Positions 10,709 to 19,050 of a stretch of DNA of 64,000 nt are shown here, in pieces; within the stretch, counting starts at the first letter, position 1; the number at the start of each line of letters is the position of its first letter. The notes beneath the pieces are model-generated. The model saw only the letters and a list, made by a program, of their open reading frames with translations, was not told the DNA's origin and ran no database searches. The stretch comes from Vibrio tarriae. GTDB lineage: Bacteria; Pseudomonadota; Gammaproteobacteria; Enterobacterales; Vibrionaceae. The stretch spans positions 496,001-560,000 of the forward strand of contig NZ_CP022352.1 of NCBI RefSeq assembly GCF_002216685.1. Reading direction: 5' to 3'. Position numbers and translations under genes: made by a program.

Positions 10709-10741
10709 ACAAAAGCGCCTCTCTCACTGAGGCACTTTTGT
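10709..10741. terminator. Bidirectional terminator
   Basis: ACAAAAG-C-GCCTC pairs with GAGGC-A-CTTTTGT around a seven-base loop, with one mismatch in the stem. It lies between the convergent chemoreceptor and dehydrogenase genes. Confidence 0.8.
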
Positions 10742-10752
10742 TGTAAGCGTGG

Positions 10753-11628
10753 TTATTTCTTACCTGCGCCTTTTACCGCTTGAATCAGTACGGAAGTATC
10801 CATACGACCTAACCCCTGCGCAGAAAGGTACTGGTAAGCGGCCATCGTGTTTTCTGTCATCGATAATCTCAGGCCTAACTGCGCGGCTTCATCAAGGCAG
10901 AAACCCAAATCTTTGATCATCCAATCAATCGCAAAGCCAAAATCAAACTTCTCTTGGCTCATAGTGAGCGCGCGATTTTCCATCTGCCAAGAGCCAGCCG
11001 CGCCATTTTTCAAACACGCCACGAGATTCGGGATATCCAGCCCAGCTTGCTCTGCCAGCATCAATCCCTCAGAGAGGCCATTCAACACACCCGCAATACA
11101 GATTTGATTGACCATTTTGGCACGCTGCCCCTGCCCTGCCGCGCCCATCAAAACTGAAGAGCGTCCGTAAGCAGCAAAGATAGTTTGCATCTCAGTAAAG
11201 AGTGCTTCATCACCACCACACATGATGGTCAAGACACCATTCTCAGCCCCAGCCTGACCGCCAGAAACAGGGGCATCCATAAAACGTAAACCCGCTTGCT
11301 GCGCTGCAGCAGAAAGTTCCTGCGCCAGCTGCGCTGAAGTCGTGGTGTGATCAATCAAGACAGAGCCGGGCTTCATCGCCTGAAAAGCGCCATCAGCGGC
11401 TGTCGTCATACTGCGCACATCATCGTCATTACCTACGCAAGTCAGCACCACATCAGCGTTCTTGACACATTCTGCCACCGTTTCAGCATACTGCCCGCCA
11501 AACTGTTTCGCCCACGCAGCGGCTTTCGCTTGAGTACGGTTAAAAACCGTCACCTCAAAACCGGCTTTTTGCAGATGTCCCGCCATGGGATAGCCCATCA
11601 CGCCTAATCCAATAAAGCTGACTTTCAT
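10753..11628 (-). CDS. NAD(P)-dependent beta-hydroxyacid dehydrogenase
   Basis: A 291-aa enzyme of the 3-hydroxyisobutyrate dehydrogenase / tartronate-semialdehyde reductase family. The N-terminal dinucleotide-binding motif GLGVMGYPMAGHLQKAGFEV, the substrate motif DAPVSGGQAGAENG and the catalytic lysine region (GQRAKMVNQICIAG) are all intact. It should oxidise or reduce a 3-hydroxy acid or semialdehyde in the cytoplasm. AAGGAGAAC precedes the ATG. No pathway partner lies alongside, so the substrate cannot be assigned. Confidence 0.88.
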   Translation of the reverse strand: MKVSFIGLGVMGYPMAGHLQKAGFEVTVFNRTQAKAAAWAKQFGGQYAETVAECVKNADVVLTCVGNDDDVRSMTTAADGAFQAMKPGSVLIDHTTTSAQLAQELSAAAQQAGLRFMDAPVSGGQAGAENGVLTIMCGGDEALFTEMQTIFAAYGRSSVLMGAAGQGQRAKMVNQICIAGVLNGLSEGLMLAEQAGLDIPNLVACLKNGAAGSWQMENRALTMSQEKFDFGFAIDWMIKDLGFCLDEAAQLGLRLSMTENTMAAYQYLSAQGLGRMDTSVLIQAVKGAGKK

Positions 11629-11670
11629 TTTGTTCTCCTTTTTATTTTTTGTTCTTTCCCTAAAAGAAAA

Positions 11671-11690
11671 AGCCGAGCTTTCGCTCGGCT
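11671..11690 (-). terminator. Terminator after the YebC-family gene
   Basis: AGCCGAGC-TTTC-GCTCGGCT is a perfect stem. On the minus strand it is followed by TTTTTCTTTT. It lies just beyond the stop of the YebC/YeeN-type gene. Confidence 0.85.
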
Positions 11691-11703
11691 TCCAAGATAA
11701 CGA

Positions 11704-12423
11704 TTATTCGATATCCGCGTTATGGTAAACCTGCTGTACATCGTCGCAATCATCCAGCATGTCGAGGAACTTCTGGAATTTTTCTGCGTCTTCACCGCTT
11801 ACTACTGTGCGGTTTTGTGGAACGAAAGTGATCTCTTCTACATCCAAAGTCAGGTCTGGAAAAGCTTCGTTCAACGCGGTTTTTACTTTGAAGAATTCGG
11901 TGTTAGGTGCAAATACGGTGATCACCCCATCCTCTTGCTCGATGTCTGTCACTTCCGCGTCAGCCATCATCAGCGCTTCAAGAATCGCTTCTTCATCATC
12001 GCCTTGAAATTGGAACACCGCTTGGTGATCAAACATGTGCGCAACCACACCTGGAGTACCAATTTTCGCACCCGTTTTCACGAAGCATTGGCGAACGTCT
12101 TGATATGTACGGTTACCGTTGTCACTTAGACAGTCAACGATCACACTCGCGCCACCAGGGCCAAAACCTTCGTAACGTGCTGGTTGGTAATCTTCACCTG
12201 CGCCACCGCTGGCTTTATCCAGTGCTTTTTCGATAACGTGTGCGGGTACTTGGTCTTTTTTCGCTTTCGTGATCAGATGACGCAGCGATAAGTTCATGTC
12301 AGGGTCAGTACCGCCGTTTTTCGCACAAACGTAAATCTCTTTACCGTATTTTGAGTAAACTTTAATCTTTGCGCCTTGAGTTTTCGCCATTGAGGCTTTG
12401 CGCACTTCAAAACTTCTTCCCAT
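11704..12423 (-). CDS. YebC/PmpR-family protein, YeeN type
   Basis: A 239-aa protein of the YebC/TACO1 family. It reads closer to E. coli YeeN than to YebC: it has [15 protein letters not shown] and [20 protein letters not shown] motifs and ends with [13 protein letters not shown], while YebC has the AGHSKWANTRHRK start. The family includes DNA-binding regulators and, for TACO1/YebC, factors that relieve ribosome stalling at proline runs. The three alpha/beta domains appear complete. It is monocistronic with its own terminator. The exact function of YeeN-type members is not known to me. Confidence 0.85.
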   Translation of the reverse strand: MGRSFEVRKASMAKTQGAKIKVYSKYGKEIYVCAKNGGTDPDMNLSLRHLITKAKKDQVPAHVIEKALDKASGGAGEDYQPARYEGFGPGGASVIVDCLSDNGNRTYQDVRQCFVKTGAKIGTPGVVAHMFDHQAVFQFQGDDEEAILEALMMADAEVTDIEQEDGVITVFAPNTEFFKVKTALNEAFPDLTLDVEEITFVPQNRTVVSGEDAEKFQKFLDMLDDCDDVQQVYHNADIE

Positions 12424-12503
12424 TGGGATGTTCTCTCTAATTCAATGTGTTGCGACGGATTTTAGCAGAAGGCTTGTTGTTTGCCACCTGCAGAGCATAG
12501 GCG

Positions 12504-12713
12504 CTACACAGCGCCCATCACTCTTTTGTACTTATCTATCGACTGTTGAAACCACTGCTTTTCGCTTTCAGAAGCAATCTTGGCCATCTGCTTAGTGATC
12601 TCTTCCGGTCCTGCTTTTGCTTGCTTAAGGCGCCAAACAAGGTAAGAAGCTTGTTTATCAAGCTCTACTCTGTTTTTTTCTTCCGCAGTCAGTAGTGCAA
12701 GGTTGAAAGACAT
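12504..12713 (-). CDS. DUF3283-family small protein
   Basis: A small conserved Vibrio-type protein of about 69 aa. The open frame begins at 12782 with TTG, but the upstream 23 codons are AT-rich and the ATG at 12713 (MSFNLALLTAEEKNRVELDK) is the natural N terminus of this family. The body is charged and helical and ends EKQWFQQSIDKYKRVMGAV. No signal peptide or catalytic motif is visible, and the function is unknown. The family assignment is from memory of related Vibrio sequences. Confidence 0.7.
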   Translation of the reverse strand: MSFNLALLTAEEKNRVELDKQASYLVWRLKQAKAGPEEITKQMAKIASESEKQWFQQSIDKYKRVMGAV

Positions 12714-12829
12714 TAGTAAGCCCACAATCAATAAAATCGTGGGGCGAAATATAACATAGGAATGCGGAAAATTAAGAGTCAAAATGTTGCTTTGGGTGCT
12801 TCAAATCAACTAAAGCAATAAAAATAAGT

Positions 12830-12851
12830 AAGGGTGACCTAAGTCACCCTT
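12830..12851 (-). terminator. Hairpin downstream of the 65-aa gene
   Basis: AAGGGTGAC-CTAA-GTCACCCTT is a perfect nine-bp stem. On the minus strand it is followed by TACTTATTTTTA. It lies 25 bases past the stop of the small gene. Confidence 0.75.
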
Positions 12852-12875
12852 CATCGATATCTTTGATACCAAAGG

Positions 12876-13073
12876 CTAGTGCAACAAACCCAGCTCTTTA
12901 GCTTCCTCGATAGTCAAACCACTTTCACGTATCTCACGTAGCGTTTCAATACGGCGTCGAGCTTGCGCTGACTTCAAGTTCTTTGTTGGTCGCTGTGACT
13001 CAATTTCCTCAATTGAATCCCATTTGTTGGCAATGTTCGTCATGTCATCATGGTCAATAGAATTAATGGACAT
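12876..13073 (-). CDS. Small charged protein of unknown function
   Basis: A 65-aa protein with a strong ribosome binding site (GGAGGT four bases before the ATG) and its own terminator, so it is very probably expressed. It is rich in Arg, Glu and Ile. The central NLKSAQARRRIETLREIRES and the end LTIEEAKELGLLH suggest one long amphipathic helix plus a short helix. The SAQARRRIE motif recalls the PA3496-like small proteins, but I cannot confirm that. No function is assigned. Confidence 0.75.
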   Translation of the reverse strand: MSINSIDHDDMTNIANKWDSIEEIESQRPTKNLKSAQARRRIETLREIRESGLTIEEAKELGLLH

Positions 13074-13391
13074 AGATACCTCCGATAAACCATGCTAGGA
13101 ACAGCTAATCTGTAGCAAAGGCGCAGCGCTTTGTTAAGTAGATTTAATCCATATTGTGATTGTGGCAATACTTCAGAAAACCTATCAATAGAACTATAGA
13201 TATTCTTTTTGCTAATACCCAAACTCATCGCTAAATTGGCGCGTTGATTCGATAGTTTTCCGCAAAACTCTATTGTGCATAACCTTGCACCAATCCTCAC
13301 TTCTTCGAGTCAAGTCACTTTTTTAATGCTGCATATTCTTACGTTATCTTTAACATAAACGATAATTATTATTATTTATGTTAGGTAAGCT
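13074..13391. promoter_or_regulatory. Divergent intergenic region with a Fur-box-like sequence
   Basis: This 318-base AT-rich gap separates the divergent 65-aa gene and the ABC ATPase pair. GATAATTATTATTATTTAT at 13361-13379 matches the Fur consensus GATAATGATAATCATTATC at 13 of 19 positions and sits about 13 bases before the ATPase ATG. Such AT-rich sequence can match by chance, so iron control is only a suggestion. An 86-codon frame on the minus strand has no ribosome binding site and no coding look. Confidence 0.4.
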
Positions 13392-14234
13392 ATGACAACC
13401 CACACTTTGGCTTTTCACTCAGACCCTTTACTGCGAATACGTAATCTTTGCGTTGATTACATTACTGATCATGGTGATTTCGCAGCAGTTAAATCGGTCA
13501 GTTTTGATATTGGTAAAGGCGAAATTTTCGGCCTTGCCGGTGAATCAGGTTGCGGTAAAAGCACTATTGCTTTTGCTATCAATCAGCTGCATAAAGCTCC
13601 AGCCAGAATCTCTAGCGGGGAGATATGGTTTGAAGATAAGGATTTACTGCGTCTCGCTCCGAATGAAGTCAATGCATTACGCTGGAGCCAAATCGCGATG
13701 GTTTTCCAAAGCGCAATGAACTCTCTCAATCCTGTCCTCACCATTAAAGAGCAATTTGCCGATGTACTGCGCTTTCACTTAGGGATGACCAATCAACAAG
13801 CGCAAGATCGTGCAGAAAAACTGCTTGATTTAGTGAATATTCCGCGGCATCGATTGAGCGAATATCCGCATCAATTCAGTGGTGGAATGAGACAAAGGCT
13901 GGTCATAGCGATTGCGCTCTCGCTCAATCCTAAAATGATCGTTATGGATGAGCCAACTACGGCATTAGATGTTGTGGTTCAGCGTGAAATACTGCAGCAG
14001 ATTTATCAATTAAAACAGGAGTTTGGCTTCTCAATATTATTCATTACCCACGATTTAGCGCTCATGACACAGCTTTGCGATCGTATCGCGATCATGCGTC
14101 ACGGCGAAATTGTCGAAGTCAACACTTCTCATCAAATCCGCAACAACCCTCAACATGCTTATACCCAAAAATTATGGGCTTCGTTCCCTAATATCCATAG
14201 TGCTCGCCATCAACAACAAGGAGTCGTCGCATGA
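13392..14234 (+). CDS. ABC transporter ATPase, oligopeptide (DppD/OppD) type
   Basis: A 280-aa nucleotide-binding subunit with Walker A GESGCGKST (about residue 53), Q-loop, signature FSGGMRQRL, Walker B MIVMDEPTTALD and the switch His in FITHDLAL. It is shorter than typical DppD (about 325 aa) and lacks most of the C-terminal oligopeptide-family extension. It overlaps the next ATPase gene by four bases (ATGA), so the two are translationally coupled and probably form a heterodimer. No permease or binding-protein gene is adjacent, which makes this an orphan energy module. Preferred partners cannot be named. Confidence 0.85.
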   Translation: MTTHTLAFHSDPLLRIRNLCVDYITDHGDFAAVKSVSFDIGKGEIFGLAGESGCGKSTIAFAINQLHKAPARISSGEIWFEDKDLLRLAPNEVNALRWSQIAMVFQSAMNSLNPVLTIKEQFADVLRFHLGMTNQQAQDRAEKLLDLVNIPRHRLSEYPHQFSGGMRQRLVIAIALSLNPKMIVMDEPTTALDVVVQREILQQIYQLKQEFGFSILFITHDLALMTQLCDRIAIMRHGEIVEVNTSHQIRNNPQHAYTQKLWASFPNIHSARHQQQGVVA

Positions 14235-15163
14235 GTGACTGCATTTTAGAAATGAAAAACGTGGTGAAAGATTTCACTGTGGGTGGAGGTTTAGCGAAAA
14301 CGGATATTTTTCGGGCACTTACAGGTGTGAGTTTTAAATTACGTGCAGGAAGAACTTTAGCGCTAGTAGGAGAATCCGGTTGCGGTAAAAGTACCTGTGC
14401 CCGTCTGATCACTAAAGTTTATCCAGCGACCGAAGGCGACATCCTGTTTTACGGCCAGAGTATAGATGAGATTAAAGGGCGCAAGGCACTCCTTAATTAC
14501 CGCAGTAAAGTGCAAATGGTGTTTCAAGATCCGTTTGGATCCCTCAACCCTACTCATACCATAGCGCACCATCTTACACGTCCATTAAAAATACATAAGC
14601 AAATGACTGATCCATCGCAGATCCCCAAGCGCCTTGATGAATTATTGCAATTAGTTGAATTATCTCCCGACACTTTAGCAAAATACCCTCACGAGCTCAG
14701 CGGTGGTCAGCGGCAGAGAGTGAATTTAGCGCGTGCTTTAGCTGTGGGGGCGGAATTAATTCTAGCCGACGAGCCAACTTCAATGCTTGACGTTTCAATC
14801 CGTCTTGGAATTTTGAATCTGATGCAGCGGATGAAAAAGGAGCTCAATATTGGCTTTTTGTACATCACCCATGATTTGGCCACTGCCCATTACATAGCCG
14901 AAGAAACGGCAGTCATGTATAAGGGTCAAATTGTTGAATGGGGAGACACATTATCAATTTTGACCAATCCTCAACATCCTTATACCCGTTTGTTGATTTC
15001 AGCCGTTCCCGATCCCGATGTGTCATTTGGCAGACTGGTTGATAATGAGCCAAACTACTCAGTAGAGGCGGATCAAATCCGAGAAAAAAGTGCTTCTCTT
15101 CAGCCTCATATTGATCAAATCGGATCAAATCACTTTGTCAGACGTTGGGATCTTGCCGCATGA
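14231..15163 (+). CDS. ABC transporter ATPase, oligopeptide (DppF/OppF) type
   Basis: A 310-aa partner of the preceding ATPase. Walker A GESGCGKST, signature ELSGGQRQRVNLARA, Walker B ELILADEPTSMLD and switch YITHDLATAHYIAEE are intact. The oligopeptide-family C-terminal extension starts at NPQHPYTRLLISAVPDPD. Its stop overlaps the start of the next gene (ATGA), giving a tight three-gene unit. The heterodimer would power peptide, nickel or metallophore import or export through permeases encoded elsewhere. Confidence 0.88.
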   Translation: MSDCILEMKNVVKDFTVGGGLAKTDIFRALTGVSFKLRAGRTLALVGESGCGKSTCARLITKVYPATEGDILFYGQSIDEIKGRKALLNYRSKVQMVFQDPFGSLNPTHTIAHHLTRPLKIHKQMTDPSQIPKRLDELLQLVELSPDTLAKYPHELSGGQRQRVNLARALAVGAELILADEPTSMLDVSIRLGILNLMQRMKKELNIGFLYITHDLATAHYIAEETAVMYKGQIVEWGDTLSILTNPQHPYTRLLISAVPDPDVSFGRLVDNEPNYSVEADQIREKSASLQPHIDQIGSNHFVRRWDLAA

Positions 15164-15621
15164 GTGAACTACACCACTGGCTGAATACTGTTCACCAATG
15201 GTATCAACACAAAACAGGTGAACATGTAGCCAATTTGCAACCTTTGATTTTGAATGCCCCAGCTCAGATCTGGGGCCCAAACGTTGATGAAACGCAAAGC
15301 AAAGCGATTGCCTGCTGGCTTGATGCCTGTTTGCGTCAATTTGAGTTTTATCGCGAGACGGATACCGAGAAGGCCTTGCAATATCTCAATTTGGCTTACG
15401 GTCGATTCCAGCTCTGCGCCGCTCAACCTGAGTGTGACTTGGAGTTGAAATCTTGGTGCTTGCTACGGATGCAACAGCTGATGGTGCTGAGTCTTGAACA
15501 TCTCAACCATCAAGTGGGTGGAGAATCTCAATCTCACGCATTGATCGATGCGCATGTACGTTTTATGGCGTTTCATGCTTGGAACGATGATCAAGGAACT
15601 CGAGATCCGATGCGCGGATAG
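15160..15621 (+). CDS. Unknown protein coupled to the ABC ATPase pair
   Basis: I place the start at the ATG at 15160 (MSELHHWLNTVHQWYQHKTG), which overlaps the upstream stop by four bases and gives about 153 aa. The protein is soluble, helical and rich in Trp, His, Leu and Cys (for example LKSWCLLRMQQLMVLSLEHL), with no membrane segment, signal peptide or recognised catalytic motif. The tight coupling suggests an accessory or regulatory role for the ATPases. I do not recognise a family. Confidence 0.65.
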   Translation: MSELHHWLNTVHQWYQHKTGEHVANLQPLILNAPAQIWGPNVDETQSKAIACWLDACLRQFEFYRETDTEKALQYLNLAYGRFQLCAAQPECDLELKSWCLLRMQQLMVLSLEHLNHQVGGESQSHALIDAHVRFMAFHAWNDDQGTRDPMRG

Positions 15622-15673
15622 TCGGGATCGAAAGCACTGAGTCGGGATTTTGCCAAATCGTAGGCAAAAAAAG

Positions 15674-15694
15674 AGCGAGCTATTTAAACTCGCT
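15674..15694 (-). terminator. Weak hairpin between the unknown gene and rctB
   Basis: AGCGAG and CTCGCT pair around a nine-base AT loop. On the minus strand the stem is followed by CTCTTTTTTTGCC, so it best fits termination of rctB transcription. A second hairpin (AGCCTAA 15824-15830 with TTAGGCT 15841-15847) overlaps the rctB stop codon. Confidence 0.5.
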
Positions 15695-15840
15695 TAAAAC
15701 ATATGAGCCAATCTACAATTCATCAGATAGGACAAAAGGTTGTCTATTCGTGAAGCAGTGTATCGGCGGTTATTCGGTTCAATGTCAGACTGTTGTCAGG
15801 TTTAAGTCACAAAACCAACACCCAGCCTAATCCGTTTTGG

Positions 15841-17817
15841 TTAGGCTCCCGCGGCCATCTCATCTAAGGCTCGATACACCGTCTCGTCAATGTGCCCATC
15901 TTGAACCAATTTACAGACTTTACGGCGTACCGCTAAACCTGCGATCAATTTTTCGATCGACAGATGTTTACTCTCATTTTGGCTGTTGTAGAGCTCAAGC
16001 AGCTTGCTCAAGGTCGGGTATTGGATCACATCGTTTTCAACACGCAGCCAATCTAGCTTGTCTATGAGCTCTACACACTCTTCTTTGATTGATGAAGGGG
16101 CATGTCCCGTCATAGCCGCTAAAGCCGTTATACTGCGTTCTAGCGCTTCTGGAGATGTATAACGCGATAGAGTAATGGTGATTTCATCAGCATTGATTTC
16201 GACCAGATGTTTACGTAGCTTCACGCGCCGACCTAAGCGGCCTCTCGGCGAAGGGGCTTTGCGCTGGATTGGTTCAAATTCACCATCGATGATGCTCGAT
16301 AACTCAGCCAGTTTCTGCTTGGAAACCAGCTCGTTACGTAAAGGGTTAGGCAAGGTTGGAGCCATATTGCGTTTACCCGCGTTGGTGGTTTTGGCTCGTG
16401 AATAGCGCAGTACCTCTTCCACATCACATTTGATATCGACTTGGTAATCCACCACTTTGCCTTTTTCTTCGATGCTTTTCACTGTCAAGTGGTAACCCCA
16501 AAGATTGACCACAAACAGATCCTCGCTTCCCTTCCCTTCGGAGAGACGACGAAGTTCGCGGATCAGATCCATAGAAAAACGGCGCCATTCGATATTTCTG
16601 GCCAATTTTTGGTTGAGTTCACTCAGCATCATCACATCGGTATGACGACGAGACATTCGGCTACGAAAATAGGAGTAGAGCTGGAATACCAAGGTATGCT
16701 GTTTCAAGATCTCCGGTGGAAACAGGAAGAAATAATCTCGCGTTAACAGCTCTTCAAAAAACGAAGGCTCCCACACCAGAATGTACAGATTGGGTTTGAT
16801 ACGGATCTCGCCATCACTGCCCTCCACCGGAGCCTCTTCGGAGGCGGTGATGGTGCGTGCTAAAAAGCGAAAACGATCGCTTTTAAAGCCTTCGGGCATG
16901 TTCTCACTGAGCCAACGCCCCGTCAGTTCATGCAGCTGAAAATCGGTAAATTCAATACGATCAATACTGTCTCGAATCGAGTCACGCGCTGGGCCGCTGT
17001 CTTTTTTGCCACGCAAAGAGAGAATATCGGTGATATACAGCGGTGTTTTGTTTGGTGCTTGTTTGGCGTTGAAATGGTAATCATCTTGGTGATGATCATG
17101 GTACTGCACCGTTAAAGTGAACAGTGCAAACAAGGTCATCAGATCATCGACTGTCATGATATTTTTTGACGACCGTGTTTCAATCACAGCGCGAGTACCC
17201 GATATAGAAACCATGGACTTTTGGTAACTTTTGCGAGTTCTGGGTGGGGCTAACGCTTGATCTATGATCCCAGCCCAATTCGTGGGTGAGACCACAAACT
17301 GTTCAGCTTCATCTTTCATGGCTGGCGGGGTATTTAAACCATGTTCATGCAGTAAACGTTGATTGACTTGCGTCTGCGCTAACGCTTTCGAACGCTTTTG
17401 CTTTTCATTTTGCTTAACCGATTCAGTGACTAAGCTGGTTGAGCCGAGTACCGAGATCAATTGGTTGGGGTTAATGAAACGATGGAGCATGGTTTTGCCA
17501 GCCAGCCCCTCTTCAAAACGGACTGGGATTTGTTTGAATAATCCAACAGCTACCGCTGCTCTCAACCGCTGCTGGATGGCTGCACGCGTCAGCTGCCCAT
17601 CGGTTGCATCAATCAGTTCTGTGGTTGAAACTAAGCCATCTCTACTGCGTAATCCACGCAGTGAGATCAGATTCAAAAGTTCAACAATGCTTTTCGTGAC
17701 ACCTTTAAAGTGTTGATACTGTTCAATCCAGTCAATCGCTGCTTCAGAGACTTCAAAAAGATGACCATCTTTGTGAGTTCTTGGCAGTTTGATCAATCGT
17801 TTTTCTTCTGAGCTCAT
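15841..17817 (-). CDS. rctB: RctB, chromosome 2 replication initiator
   Basis: A 658-aa protein matching the size and sequence character of Vibrio RctB, which is essential for and specific to chromosome 2 replication. RctB binds and melts the adjacent origin through ATGATCA-type iterons; its central winged-helix domains resemble plasmid Rep initiators, and a C-terminal region mediates oligomerisation and regulation. The start is the ATG at 17817 (MSSEEKRLIKLPRTHKDGHL); its ribosome binding site is weak. The gene is transcribed away from the origin, so its promoter abuts the AT-rich region and iterons, which fits autorepression. From memory this corresponds to VCA0002 of V. cholerae N16961. 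Confidence 0.96.
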   Translation of the reverse strand: MSSEEKRLIKLPRTHKDGHLFEVSEAAIDWIEQYQHFKGVTKSIVELLNLISLRGLRSRDGLVSTTELIDATDGQLTRAAIQQRLRAAVAVGLFKQIPVRFEEGLAGKTMLHRFINPNQLISVLGSTSLVTESVKQNEKQKRSKALAQTQVNQRLLHEHGLNTPPAMKDEAEQFVVSPTNWAGIIDQALAPPRTRKSYQKSMVSISGTRAVIETRSSKNIMTVDDLMTLFALFTLTVQYHDHHQDDYHFNAKQAPNKTPLYITDILSLRGKKDSGPARDSIRDSIDRIEFTDFQLHELTGRWLSENMPEGFKSDRFRFLARTITASEEAPVEGSDGEIRIKPNLYILVWEPSFFEELLTRDYFFLFPPEILKQHTLVFQLYSYFRSRMSRRHTDVMMLSELNQKLARNIEWRRFSMDLIRELRRLSEGKGSEDLFVVNLWGYHLTVKSIEEKGKVVDYQVDIKCDVEEVLRYSRAKTTNAGKRNMAPTLPNPLRNELVSKQKLAELSSIIDGEFEPIQRKAPSPRGRLGRRVKLRKHLVEINADEITITLSRYTSPEALERSITALAAMTGHAPSSIKEECVELIDKLDWLRVENDVIQYPTLSKLLELYNSQNESKHLSIEKLIAGLAVRRKVCKLVQDGHIDETVYRALDEMAAGA

Positions 17818-17917
17818 GGTTAGATCCGTATCACACTTACCGTAATATCACTATAGTTCCAAGAGAATAAAGAAAAAGAGATCATAAATAAAGAAAAATT
17901 TGTTGTTTTTAAATAAC

Positions 17918-17966
17918 TGATCTTTCTGATTTAAATGATTAAATATGATTAGAGTGATCTAATGAT
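17918..17966. other. Origin AT-rich unwinding region with a TGAT/ATCA ladder
   Basis: Six TGAT tetramers (ATCA on the minus strand) start at 17918, 17927, 17936, 17946, 17955 and 17963. That is one every 8-10 bases inside a very AT-rich stretch between the rctB start and the iterons. The position and ATCA periodicity fit the reported RctB single-strand-binding repeats in the chromosome 2 DNA unwinding element. The stretch between here and the iterons (17967-18030) is also AT-rich and would hold the expected IHF site; the best candidate I see is 17986-17998, with two mismatches. Confidence 0.7.
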
Positions 17967-18030
17967 CTGTGACGGTTTTTAGTTCTAATTTATTGTAATA
18001 AAAAGAGATTATTTTTAGCCATTCAGAAGC

Positions 18031-18156
18031 ATGATCATGTATTGATGGAAACCATGATCAATACAAGATCGAAAGCATGATCATTTGTTCCTCTAAGCAT
18101 GATCATCAGTCAACAGAATCAATGATCAACGTAAGCTTCTAAGCATGATCAAGGTG
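18031..18156 (+). repeat. oriCII iteron array: six phased 12-mers
   Basis: ATGATCA occurs at 18031, 18054, 18077, 18099, 18122 and 18145, all in the same orientation with spacings of 23, 23, 22, 23 and 23 bases. Most copies are preceded by AAGC. Each carries a Dam GATC site. These are the RctB-binding 12-mers of the minimal chromosome 2 origin. The near two-helical-turn phasing puts all sites on one face of the DNA. Their binding is known to require Dam methylation. Confidence 0.93.
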
Positions 18157-18166
18157 CTCACACAGT

Positions 18167-18175
18167 TTATCCACA
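18167..18175 (+). other. DnaA box in oriCII
   Basis: TTATCCACA is a perfect consensus DnaA box placed 11 bases after the last iteron. A single DnaA box in this position is a known component of the minimal chromosome 2 origin. Confidence 0.9.
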
Positions 18176-18244
18176 ACCTGAGCGGATGACATCAAAATAG
18201 GTCGTTGCATCTCCTACCCCTAGTGCTCTCATTACCACGGAAAG

Positions 18245-18650
18245 ATGATCAAGAGAGGATGATTTCTTGGCCATATCGCAATGAATGCTTGTGGCTTGTG
18301 CTTCCAATTGACATCTTCAGCGCCATACTAGGCTGACTAAGGTGTCTGAGCGGGATTTCGAATGCATGATCATGGCTGTTGTTCTGCTTATCTTGTTTTG
18401 ATTGAGACTTGTAAGGATAGACTGTTTTTCATCACTGACTAGCCAAAGCCTTACTCTGCCTGACATCGACCGTAAATTGATAATGAATTTACATGCTTCC
18501 GCGACTATTTACCTCTTGATCATCGATCCGATTAAAGATCTTCAATTATTGATTCTCTTGCGTCGATTTATAGCCAAGATGAACTCTTGATCATGTTTCC
18601 TTACCTCCTTATTTTTACGGAAGAATGATCAAGATGCTGCTCTTGATCAT
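18245..18650. repeat. ori2 inhibitory region with dispersed RctB 12-mers
   Basis: Six further ATGATCA cores lie at 18245 (+), 18366 (+), 18517 (-), 18588 (-), 18625 (+) and 18644 (-). Unlike the origin array they occur in both orientations with irregular spacing. Most extend to ATGATCAAGAG, a tighter consensus. This matches the known negative-control (inc/rctA) region that titrates RctB and handcuffs origins. The 39-mer regulatory repeats expected here could not be delimited reliably by eye. Confidence 0.8.
18402..18590 (+). ncRNA. rctA: Possible rctA transcript / open frame in the inhibitory region
   Basis: A 62-codon TTG-initiated frame lies wholly inside the inhibitory region and overlaps two RctB 12-mers. 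The location matches what is called rctA in V. cholerae, thought to act through its DNA sites and transcription rather than as a protein. The frame has no convincing ribosome binding site or protein family, so I do not call it coding. The exact transcript ends are not visible. Confidence 0.35.
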
Positions 18651-18818
18651 CGTTTCGGTTATACCTATTCACTGGAGGAAAGATAGGCATTCTCTCATCT
18701 TGCTTGAATCCTGCGTATGATTTCAATCAGAATGGCACTCACCGTAACTTAGTGGTGCTGTTTAATCGTTCCGCTTACTGCACGCTTTTATTTCTTCATC
18801 ATTGCTTCAAAATGTGGC

Positions 18819-18831
18819 TTTACATTGTAAA
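18819..18831. other. parS2 centromere site (ParB2 binding), origin-proximal
   Basis: TTTACATTGTAAA is a perfect parS2 core, between the inhibitory region and the parA promoter. It should nucleate ParB2 loading next to the origin and could also link to parAB2 autoregulation. I see nothing else definable in 18651-18991 besides AT-rich sequence. Confidence 0.9.
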
Positions 18832-18991
18832 TAAGTGACACTGTAATATTTAAAATATTTTCGTCTGATAGAAGCAATAGGAGGTTATTTAAACGCGATT
18901 TTTATGCCTAACTTTGTTCGTTTGGTATCAATTTTCTGTTAATACTCCAATATGTGTGATTTTGATTCATTGTTTTGTGTTCACCTTTTTG

Positions 18992-19019
18992 TTGTTTTAA
19001 GTAAATTATGCTGTACAAT
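18992..19019 (+). promoter_or_regulatory. parA2 promoter
   Basis: TTGTTT (18992-18997) and TACAAT (19014-19019) are separated by 16 bases and lie about 32 bases before the parA ATG. This is a reasonable sigma-70 promoter for the parAB operon. Confidence 0.5.
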
Positions 19020-19050
19020 CTGTTTGAAGCCCTAATAACGGAAATTGGCA

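Noticed and set aside
13040..13300. 86-codon open frame on the minus strand upstream of the 65-aa gene
   Set aside because: It has no ribosome binding site, overlaps the well-supported start of the 65-aa gene in another frame and lies in an AT-rich promoter region.
18031..18156. CRISPR-like regular repeats
   Set aside because: The short ATGATCA repeats have 15-16-base gaps and no conserved long repeat or cas genes; they are origin iterons.
18301..18620. 39-mer/29-mer RctB regulatory repeats
   Set aside because: They are expected in this region from published work, but I could not align two convincing copies by eye, so no coordinates are given.
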